Shown: one piece after another, positions 7,924 to 13,241 of the stretch
Position numbering within the stretch: position 1 is the first letter of the stretch
Layout of the letters: each line of letters opens with the position of its first letter
Origin: DASZMJ01 sp035551935
Lineage (GTDB): Bacteria; Planctomycetota; Planctomycetia; Isosphaerales; Isosphaeraceae
Direction: 5' to 3'
NCBI GenBank assembly: GCA_035551935.1
Contig: DASZMJ010000095.1
Span: 1 to 17,356 of the forward strand
Length of the DNA stretch: 17,356 nt
Made by a program: the position numbers and the translations under genes
Notes under the pieces: generated by a model
Databases searched by the model: none
Seen by the model: only the letters and a program-made list of their open reading frames with translations
What the model was told of the DNA's origin: nothing

Positions 7924-8985
7924 ATGACCGAGGGACGAGCCGTCCAAGGCCACATCGCCCGGATGGCCGGCTACGTGCCGGGGGAACAGCCGCGCGACGG
8001 GGGCTTCACCAAGCTCAACACGAACGAGAACCCCTACCCGCCGTCGCCCCGGGTGCTCGAGGCGATCGCCCGCGCCCTGGACGACCGGCTCCGGCTCTAC
8101 CCCGACCCGGTCGGCCACGCCTTCCGCGTCGCGGCGGCCCGCTTGCACGGGGTCGAGCCGGCCAACATCCTCTGCGGCAACGGCTCCGACGACCTCCTGA
8201 CGATCGTCACCCGCGCCTGCGCCGGCCCCGGCGACGTGGTCGTCTACCCGACGCCCAGCTACATCCTCTATCGCACCCTCGCCGAGCTCCAGGCGGCGCG
8301 GCCGGTCGAGGTCCCGTTCGAGGCCGACTGGTCGCTCGACCCGGCCCGGTTCGCCGTGCCGGGGGCGCGGCTGGCGTTCCTGGCCAACCCGAACAGCCCC
8401 TCGGGCACCGCCTTGCGGCCCGACGCCGTCGGCCGCCTGGCGCGGGCGCTCGACTGCCCGCTGGTCGTGGACGAGGCTTACGTCAGCTTCGCCGACTCCG
8501 ACTGCGTCGGCCTCGTCGCCGAGCACCCGAACGTCATCGTCCTCCGGACCTTGAGCAAGGGCTACAGCCTCGCCGGCCTCCGGTTCGGCTACGGGATCGC
8601 GCGGCCGGAGTTGGTCGAGGAATTCATCAAGGTCAAGGACTCCTATAATTGCGACACCCTGAGCCTCGTCGGCGCGACCGCGGCGATCGAGGACCGCGAT
8701 TACCAGGCCGAGACCCGGGCGAAGGTCCTGGCGACCCGCCGCCGCCTGACGCAGGCGATGCGAGAGTTCGGCTACGACGTGCCCGACAGCCAGGCCAATT
8801 TCGTCTGGTGCACCGGCGGCCCCGCCGCGGCCCCGGTCTACGAGGCGCTCAAGGCCCGCAAGATCCTCGTCCGCCTCATGCGCTACCCCGGCCATGCCGA
8901 CGGCCTCCGGATCACCGTCGGCACCGACGCCGAGATCGACCGGCTCCTCGAGGCGCTCGGCGAGATCCTCGGCAACGGGCGATAG
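7924..8985 (+). CDS. hisC: histidinol-phosphate aminotransferase
   Basis: 353-residue PLP-dependent fold-type I aminotransferase that makes L-histidinol phosphate from imidazole-acetol phosphate and glutamate in histidine synthesis. Visible features: LNTNENPYPPSP near the N-terminus (31-42), the cofactor-phosphate loop CGNGSDD (84-90), YPTPSYILYR (108-117), LANPNSPSGT (153-162) with Asn155/Asn157, VVDEAYVSF with Asp183, the Schiff-base Lys212 in TLSKGYSLAGLRFGYG, Arg220, and the C-terminal substrate arginine in GLRITVGT. Length is typical for HisC. ATG 7924 was chosen; an in-frame GTG at 7912 overlapping the previous stop would add four residues. The stop lies 7 bp from the stop of an antiparallel DUF1559 gene. 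Close aromatic or other aminotransferases are possible, but the motif set is characteristic of HisC and hisB lies 0.9 kb away. Confidence 0.93.
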   Translation: MTEGRAVQGHIARMAGYVPGEQPRDGGFTKLNTNENPYPPSPRVLEAIARALDDRLRLYPDPVGHAFRVAAARLHGVEPANILCGNGSDDLLTIVTRACAGPGDVVVYPTPSYILYRTLAELQAARPVEVPFEADWSLDPARFAVPGARLAFLANPNSPSGTALRPDAVGRLARALDCPLVVDEAYVSFADSDCVGLVAEHPNVIVLRTLSKGYSLAGLRFGYGIARPELVEEFIKVKDSYNCDTLSLVGATAAIEDRDYQAETRAKVLATRRRLTQAMREFGYDVPDSQANFVWCTGGPAAAPVYEALKARKILVRLMRYPGHADGLRITVGTDAEIDRLLEALGEILGNGR

Positions 8986-8992
8986 AATCGAT

Positions 8993-9775
8993 TCAATTCG
9001 GGTAGAAATGCTGATCCTTCAGGACGCCGCCGCCGGGGTACATGGCGCGGTAGGCGTCCTCGCGGCTGATGGAGCGGGCGTGGCCGTCGAGGAACAGGAC
9101 GTTGGCACGGCCGTGGCGGGTCCAGGGGATCCAGGTGTCGAGCACGTCGGTGCCGAGCCAGAGGTCGTAGTCGTCCTGCCTCGGGTCGCCGGCCAGCGGG
9201 CTGGACAGGATGCCCGCGGCGTCGCGCTCGTTGAAGGCGACGAAGTTCGAGGTGCCGATCTGGTTCTGGAACCGCACGAACCCCCAGCGCCCGTACCGCC
9301 TCGTCCTGTGGCTCAACAGCGAGTTCATGAGGTAGCTCGTCCGGTTCGAGATCCCGTCGACCCCGCCCCCCGGCGTCGTGTATGCGACGCGTTCGGAGAT
9401 GTCCGACGGGCAGCGGTAGAGCTCCTCCTCGACGATCGCCGTCCCCCCCTTGGCGATGGAGTCGTCGGCGAACCTCGGGTTGATCCAGGGCTTGACCTTG
9501 TCCTCCCAGTAGATCTCGGCGAATGACTCGGCGTCGCCGAGGTTCGAGAGGACGTCGGCCTCGAACGGGTGGTGGAGGAAGAACTGGCCGTTCCAGAAGT
9601 CGTAATACTGGTTGACCGCCAGGCCGATCTGGTGCAGGTTGCTCTGGCACTGGACCGATCGCGCCGCCTCCCGCGACCGCTGCACCGCCGGCAGCAACAG
9701 CCCGATCAACACCCCGATGATCGCGATCACGACGAGCAGCTCGATGAGCGAGAAACCCGCGCGTCGACGGCTCAT
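8993..9775 (-). CDS. DUF1559 family pseudopilin-like protein
   Basis: 260 residues. The N-terminus is a type IV pilin/type II secretion pseudopilin signal: short basic leader MSRRRAG, cleavage after Gly7 before Phe8, conserved Glu12 (+5) and a long hydrophobic helix (residues 8-31). This is followed by the DUF1559 hallmark QRSREAARSVQCQSNLHQIG (32-51), paired cysteines, a middle variable domain, and the C-terminal NVLFLDGHARSIS block typical of the family. Planctomycetes carry many such paralogues; their role is not established, but the signal implies processing by prepilin peptidase and export to the periplasm or surface. It sits antiparallel between hisC and hisB, with its stop 7 bp from the hisC stop. 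A promoter candidate lies at 9819-9847 on the minus strand, and AGGG lies 8 bp before the ATG. Confidence 0.93.
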   Translation of the reverse strand: MSRRRAGFSLIELLVVIAIIGVLIGLLLPAVQRSREAARSVQCQSNLHQIGLAVNQYYDFWNGQFFLHHPFEADVLSNLGDAESFAEIYWEDKVKPWINPRFADDSIAKGGTAIVEEELYRCPSDISERVAYTTPGGGVDGISNRTSYLMNSLLSHRTRRYGRWGFVRFQNQIGTSNFVAFNERDAAGILSSPLAGDPRQDDYDLWLGTDVLDTWIPWTRHGRANVLFLDGHARSISREDAYRAMYPGGGVLKDQHFYPN

Positions 9776-9804
9776 GATGTGACCCTGGGCAAGATGGGCA
9801 AGTA

Positions 9805-9825
9805 TTATGACCGCGAGGATCATAA
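9805..9825. promoter_or_regulatory. inverted repeat TTATGA-N9-TCATAA, possible operator
   Basis: Exact 6-bp arms TTATGA (9805-9810) and TCATAA (9820-9825) are separated by 9 bp, giving centre spacing of 15 bp, in an AT-richer patch between the divergent DUF1559 and hisB genes. It overlaps the candidate -10 (TATGAT) of the DUF1559 promoter, as an operator would. No regulator is identifiable. Confidence 0.35.
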
Positions 9826-9847
9826 CACCCCCGACCGCCGAATCCAA
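9819..9847 (-). promoter_or_regulatory. candidate promoter for the DUF1559 gene
   Basis: On the minus strand TTGGAT (9847-9842) and TATGAT (9824-9819, 5/6 match to consensus) are 17 bp apart. Transcription would begin near 9812, leaving a leader of roughly 36 nt before the start codon at 9775. The -35 match is weak; position and spacing are good. Confidence 0.4.
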
Positions 9848-9919
9848 GGGTCGAGCGGGATCGGTTTTCCTGGTAGAGTGGGCGGGGCATCGGGCCGACG
9901 ACAGGAAGGGGGCGACCAC

Positions 9920-10510
9920 GTGGCCGGGAGACGGGCCGAGATCGGCCGGACGACGAGGGAGACCGACATCCGACTGACGCTGGACCTCGACGGCGAGGGG
10001 GGAGCGCAGGTCGGCACGGGGGTCGGGTTCCTCGACCACATGCTCGAGCTGTTCGCCAGGCACGCGGCGATGGACCTGACCGTCTCGTGCGCCGGCGATA
10101 CGCACGTCGACGCGCACCACACGACCGAGGACGTCGGCATCTGCCTCGGCGCCGCGATCGATCGCGCGCTCGGCGACCGGGCGGGCATCCGGCGCTATGG
10201 GCACGCGACCTTGCCGATGGACGAGACGCTCGTGACCTGCGCCGTGGACCTCTCGGGGCGGCCGTTCCGCGTCTGGAACGTGGCCTTCCCGACGGAGAAG
10301 GTCGGCACCTTCGACACCGAGCTGGTCGCCGAGTTCTGGCAGGCGGTGACGGTCCACGGGCGCATGAATTTGCACGTCTTGCTCCACCACGGGTCCAACA
10401 GCCATCACATCAGCGAGGCGATCTTCAAGGGGCTGGCCCGCGCGTTGCGGATGGCCTGCGAGCCGGACCCGAGGACGACCGGCGTGCCGTCGACGAAGGG
10501 GGCGCTCTGA
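9920..10510 (+). CDS. hisB: imidazoleglycerol-phosphate dehydratase
   Basis: 196 residues, the usual length of a monofunctional HisB that dehydrates imidazole glycerol phosphate to imidazole acetol phosphate, the step just before HisC. Signatures: EIGRTTRETDIRL near the start, GTGVGFLDHMLELFARH (33-48), the metal-binding DAHHTTEDVGICLG (64-77) and the second metal block LHHGSNSHHISEAIFK (155-170). No HisN-type phosphatase domain is fused. GTG at 9920 was chosen because AGGAAGGGGG ends 8 bp upstream and the family N-terminus aligns there; an open frame further upstream lacks family sequence. It is followed after 3 bp by the flippase-like gene, indicating one transcription unit. Confidence 0.95.
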   Translation: MAGRRAEIGRTTRETDIRLTLDLDGEGGAQVGTGVGFLDHMLELFARHAAMDLTVSCAGDTHVDAHHTTEDVGICLGAAIDRALGDRAGIRRYGHATLPMDETLVTCAVDLSGRPFRVWNVAFPTEKVGTFDTELVAEFWQAVTVHGRMNLHVLLHHGSNSHHISEAIFKGLARALRMACEPDPRTTGVPSTKGAL

Positions 10511-10513
10511 GCG

Positions 10514-11533
10514 ATGTCCAGGACGCCCCCCAACGCGCGCGCCCGGCTCCTCAACGCCGCCCTGATCGCCCTGGCGTTCGCCTTGCTGGGCCTGACGGTC
10601 TGGCTCAAGCGCAGGGAGATCGGCGCGGTCATCGCGGGCAAGCCCGACCTCGACCGGATGGCCCTGGGCTTCGGGATCTACATGGTCGCGCTGGTGCTGA
10701 CGTTCGTGCGGTGGTCGATCCTGGTCCGCGCCCTGGGCCTGCCGTTCCGGCTCCGCGACGCGTTGCGGCTGGGGTTCATCGGCAACGTCTTCAACCTGGT
10801 GATCCCCGGCGCCGTCGGCGGCGACGTGGTGAAGGCGGCGTTCCTCTGCCGCGAGCAGGCCCGGAAGACGCGGGCGATCGCGTCGATGGTCATCGACCGC
10901 ATCCTCGGCCTGCTCGGCCTGTTCGTGCTCGCGGGGCTCTCCGGCCTGTTCGCCTGGCCGGCGGCGCAGGGCGGCGCGCGGGCGTTGATCGTCGTCGTCT
11001 GGGCGGCCGTCGGGATGGGGTTCCTGGGCCTGGCGGTGCTGTTCACGCCGGCGCTCTATCGGCCCCTGGAATGGCTCGTGTCGGGCAGGGCCAAGCTGGA
11101 GGCGATGGTCGTCGAGCTGGTGGCGATGGCGTCGGCCTACCGCGGCCGGCTCGGCACGATCGCGGGCGTGCTCGGGATGGCCGTGGGCATCCACTCGCTC
11201 TACGTCCTGGCCTTCTACGAGGTCAGCCTCGCCCTCTTCCGCGGGGCGGCGCCGAGCCTGGCCGATCACCTCCTGGTCGTGCCGCCGACGCTCTTCACGA
11301 CGGCCATCCCCTTGCCGTTCGGGGCCCTGGGCGTGACCGAGCAGGCGAGCGAACAATTGTTCAAACTCGTCCGACATCCCGACGGCGCCGTGGCGATGCT
11401 CGGATATCGGGTCCTGATGTATGCCGGCGGCCTCGTCAGCGCGTGCGTCTACCTCGCGAACCTGCGGCAGGTGCGGACGCTCGAGGTCGAAGTCGAGGGC
11501 GGGGCCGTCGCCGCCTCCGGGAGCGGCCGCTGA
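10514..11533 (+). CDS. flippase-like integral membrane protein, lysylphosphatidylglycerol-synthase TM family
   Basis: 339-residue polytopic membrane protein with about eight hydrophobic helices. It carries the family landmark LGFIGNVFNLVIPGAVGGD (86-104) followed by VVKAAFLCRE, then MVIDRILGLLGLF, and late in the protein PLPFGALGVTEQASEQL. This matches the LPG_synthase_TM/UPF0104 group (AglD/MprF-membrane-domain-like), thought to flip or bind lipid-linked substrates. There is no C-terminal aminoacyltransferase domain as in full MprF, so lysyl-lipid synthesis by this protein alone is unlikely. It starts 3 bp after the hisB stop and ends 13 bp before the DUF983 gene. A link to the glycosyltransferase at 6410-7186 (lipid-linked sugar handling) is possible but only inferred. 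Confidence 0.88.
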   Translation: MSRTPPNARARLLNAALIALAFALLGLTVWLKRREIGAVIAGKPDLDRMALGFGIYMVALVLTFVRWSILVRALGLPFRLRDALRLGFIGNVFNLVIPGAVGGDVVKAAFLCREQARKTRAIASMVIDRILGLLGLFVLAGLSGLFAWPAAQGGARALIVVVWAAVGMGFLGLAVLFTPALYRPLEWLVSGRAKLEAMVVELVAMASAYRGRLGTIAGVLGMAVGIHSLYVLAFYEVSLALFRGAAPSLADHLLVVPPTLFTTAIPLPFGALGVTEQASEQLFKLVRHPDGAVAMLGYRVLMYAGGLVSACVYLANLRQVRTLEVEVEGGAVAASGSGR

Positions 11534-11546
11534 GGGGCATCGACCG

Positions 11547-11966
11547 ATGGAGCCGCCGAATCCGACCGAGTCGGGGAGGTTCGAGCCGCCCGAGCGGGCG
11601 TGGGTGCTGTTCGGCCGGGCGATGCGGCTGCGATGCCCGGTCTGCGGGGTCGGGCCGGTCTTCGCCGGCTGGCTCCGGATGCGCAAGCGCTGCGACCACT
11701 GCGGGCTCTGGTTCGAGCGCGAGCCGGGCTACTTCCTCGGGTCGATCTACTTCAACTACGGCCTGACGGTCCTGATCGTCACGGTCGCCTACCTCGTGCC
11801 GATGTTCTGGCTGGGCCGGCCGGTGCAATGGCTGATCGTACCCCTGGTGCTCTTCTGCCTGGTCTTCCCGCTCTATTTCTTCCGCTACTCGCGCTGCCTG
11901 TTCCTGGCGTTCGACCACTACTTCAGCCGGCTCGACCCCGAGTATCGGCCGCCGTTCGAACGCTGA
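11547..11966 (+). CDS. DUF983 family zinc-ribbon membrane protein
   Basis: 139 residues. A soluble N-terminal part holds a zinc ribbon, CPVCGVGPVF (Cys30, Cys33) and CDHCGLWFEREPGYF (Cys49, Cys52), with the 16-residue spacing and the GLWFEREPGYFLGSIYFNYG continuation characteristic of DUF983. Two hydrophobic helices follow (about 71-90 and 94-112), then a charged tail with a conserved-looking FDHYFSRLDPEYRPPFE. Function of the family is unknown; it is widespread in planctomycetes and alphaproteobacteria. ATG 11547 was chosen with TGAGGGG about 10 bp upstream. It is the last gene of the hisB-flippase-DUF983 run and converges on an NTF2-like gene 18 bp away. Confidence 0.9.
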   Translation: MEPPNPTESGRFEPPERAWVLFGRAMRLRCPVCGVGPVFAGWLRMRKRCDHCGLWFEREPGYFLGSIYFNYGLTVLIVTVAYLVPMFWLGRPVQWLIVPLVLFCLVFPLYFFRYSRCLFLAFDHYFSRLDPEYRPPFER

Positions 11967-11967
11967 G

Positions 11968-11984
11968 CGGCCGACGCGCGGCCG
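11968..11984. terminator. short GC hairpin in the convergent gap, possible bidirectional terminator
   Basis: CGGCCG (11968-11973), loop ACGCG and CGGCCG (11979-11984) form a 6-bp all-GC stem that fills the 18-bp gap between the convergent DUF983 and NTF2-like genes. There is no T-run on either side, so it would be an atypical terminator; in DNA this GC-rich a stem of this size can arise by chance. Confidence 0.25.
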
Positions 11985-12455
11985 TCACTCGGGCTTCCGG
12001 TAGATGCGGAGGTTGAGGACGAGCCAGGCGTCCCCCTGCTTGACGCGCTCCTGGACGAAGGCGACCTTGTCGCGGGCCTCGACGTCGGGCTCGAAGGTGC
12101 CGTGGATGACGAGGAGGTCGGGGGCGACGAGGCGGGCGAACTCGACGTTGTTCCGCGAGGTGGCCTTGCCGACGCCGTCGCCGAAGACGCCGCGGTAGAA
12201 CTCCTGGATCTCGGTCCGCCCCTCCTTGCGGATCAGCTCGCGGTACTCGCCCGTCTCCGGGTCCTTGCCGACGATGACGATCTTGCCGTCGTCGGCGAAG
12301 GTCGCGGCCATGCGGGGCGCGTTGCGCTCGTCGAACGTCGCGGCGCCCTTCTTCAGGATCTCCTTGGCCAGCGACTCGGCGTCCCGCGCCGGGGCCTGGG
12401 CCGCGGCCGCGAGCGGCAGCGTCAAGAGGAGGGTCGAGAGGGTCGTGCGGTTCAT
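11985..12455 (-). CDS. exported NTF2-like (SnoaL/DUF4440-type) protein
   Basis: 156 residues. Residues 1-20 are a signal peptide (MNRTTLSTLLL, then LPLAAAAQ). The mature part has the cone-shaped NTF2-like pattern: helix AESLAKEILKKGAATFDERN, strand AATFADDGKIVIVGKD, helix GRTEIQEFYRGVFGD, and strands ending VLNLRIYRKPE, as in SgcJ/EcaC- or DUF4440-type small proteins. Such folds bind or act on small molecules; no catalytic residues can be assigned here. The start was placed at the signal peptide ATG, with CGAGGAC about 8 bp upstream; an upstream in-frame ATG adds a non-signal leader. It lies 29 bp downstream of the ATC-hydrolase-like gene on the same strand, so the two are likely co-transcribed. 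Confidence 0.8.
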   Translation of the reverse strand: MNRTTLSTLLLTLPLAAAAQAPARDAESLAKEILKKGAATFDERNAPRMAATFADDGKIVIVGKDPETGEYRELIRKEGRTEIQEFYRGVFGDGVGKATSRNNVEFARLVAPDLLVIHGTFEPDVEARDKVAFVQERVKQGDAWLVLNLRIYRKPE

Positions 12456-12484
12456 GCCGGGTCCTCGGATCAAAGGAAGCCTGT

Positions 12485-12967
12485 TCATTCACCTTCGCCG
12501 TCCGCGGCGAATCGGAAGTCGCAGTAGGGCGCCCCTTCCATGATGGTCTGGGTGCGCCGGAGGCGGATGGCGGGGTTGAAGCCCTCGACGAGGGCGAAGT
12601 CGCGGCAGCAGGAGAGGCTGGCGCCGAGGTCGGCGAGGCCGAGGGCGCGGTAGAGCTCGGCGTAGCGGCAGCGGGTGACGTTGAACGAGAGCCGCTCGGG
12701 CGACTGCTCGAGGACGTCGAGCTCCAGGGCACCCCCCTCGCTCCAGCGGCCCAGCGCGGCGGCGAACGCCTCGAGGCTGGCCGAGCCGATCGACTCGGCC
12801 AGTTCGGCGCCCCCCTGGCGGGCGAGGTCGGCGATGACGCGGCGGAGGACCTCCAGGGTCCGCTCGCGGCCGAACTCGGCCTCGAAGGCCCGGACCAGGG
12901 GGCCGACGACCTTCGCCTCGATCTCGCGACGGCCGAGCAGCGTCAGCCGGGTCGCCTCGTCATCCAT
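12485..12967 (-). CDS. L-2-amino-thiazoline-4-carboxylic acid hydrolase family protein
   Basis: 160 residues, cytoplasmic. The helical N-terminal half (EIEAKVVGPLVRAFEAEFGR, 15-34) and the C-terminal half with paired cysteines fit the ATC hydrolase family (PF14196): CRYAELYRALGLADLG (100-115), SCCRDFALVEGFNP (119-132) and RTQTIMEGAPYCDFRF (138-153). The founding member opens the thiazoline ring of 2-amino-thiazoline-4-carboxylate on the way to cysteine; most relatives have no known substrate. Candidate functional residues are Cys100, Cys120, Cys121, Asp123 and Cys149. The start at MDDEATRL was chosen with GAAAGGG just upstream; the longer frame upstream is low-complexity. The gene leads a two-gene minus-strand unit with the NTF2-like exported protein. 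Confidence 0.8.
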   Translation of the reverse strand: MDDEATRLTLLGRREIEAKVVGPLVRAFEAEFGRERTLEVLRRVIADLARQGGAELAESIGSASLEAFAAALGRWSEGGALELDVLEQSPERLSFNVTRCRYAELYRALGLADLGASLSCCRDFALVEGFNPAIRLRRTQTIMEGAPYCDFRFAADGEGE

Positions 12968-13028
12968 CACCGGCCCTTTCCCTCGATGAGCATCCTCCCG
13001 GCGACACCAGAATCCTGGTGCGGTCGAC

Positions 13029-13044
13029 CCGGGGACGTCCCCGG
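13029..13044. repeat. 16-bp perfect palindrome in the divergent region
   Basis: CCGGGGACGTCCCCGG (13029-13044) equals its own reverse complement with no central spacer. It lies between the divergent ATC-hydrolase-like and Hint genes, upstream of the candidate promoter at 13078-13106, where a dimeric regulator could bind. High local GC makes chance occurrence possible. Confidence 0.35.
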
Positions 13045-13077
13045 CCCGCGCCGACCCTCGGCGGCGGGGATTCGCCC

Positions 13078-13106
13078 TTGAGCTTGCCGGAATCACGCCT
13101 TACGAT
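13078..13106 (+). promoter_or_regulatory. candidate promoter for the Hint-protein operon
   Basis: TTGAGC (13078-13083) and TACGAT (13101-13106) are 17 bp apart, each a 4/6 match to the sigma70 consensus. Transcription would start around 13113, inside a strong hairpin, with a leader of about 130 nt before the start codon at 13242. Confidence 0.4.
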
Positions 13107-13108
13107 CA

Positions 13109-13134
13109 AGGGGGCCGGCCGCCGCCGGCCCCTT
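13109..13134 (+). other. strong hairpin at the predicted transcript start
   Basis: GGGGCCGGC (13111-13119), loop CGCC and GCCGGCCCC (13124-13132) form a perfect 9-bp stem, extendable by a G-T and an A-T pair to 13109-13134. No T-run follows, so it is not a typical terminator. Its position at or just after the predicted +1 suggests a 5' stabilising structure or an operator. Confidence 0.35.
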
Positions 13135-13241
13135 CGGCGCGGGGGTTGCAATGAGGTGGTCCCGAGACCTCGGTCGCGGCCGGGCCGTTCGCGCCTCGGC
13201 GATCATCACCCCCCGATGACCCTCGGCGAGGAGGATCGGCG

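Noticed and set aside
8985..8994. 10-bp palindrome GAATCGATTC between the hisC and DUF1559 stops, considered as a terminator or site
   Set aside because: It has no loop and no T-run, and palindromes of 10 bp are expected by chance in a window this size.
10514..11533. Annotating the flippase-like protein as MprF (lysylphosphatidylglycerol synthase)
   Set aside because: The aminoacyltransferase domain needed for lysyl transfer is absent; only the membrane domain family is present.
8993..11686. Long minus-strand frame that includes the DUF1559 protein and extends upstream over hisB and the flippase-like gene
   Set aside because: Only the part from 9775 to 8993 has a pilin-type signal and DUF1559 motifs; the upstream part is low-complexity antisense of hisB and the flippase-like gene.
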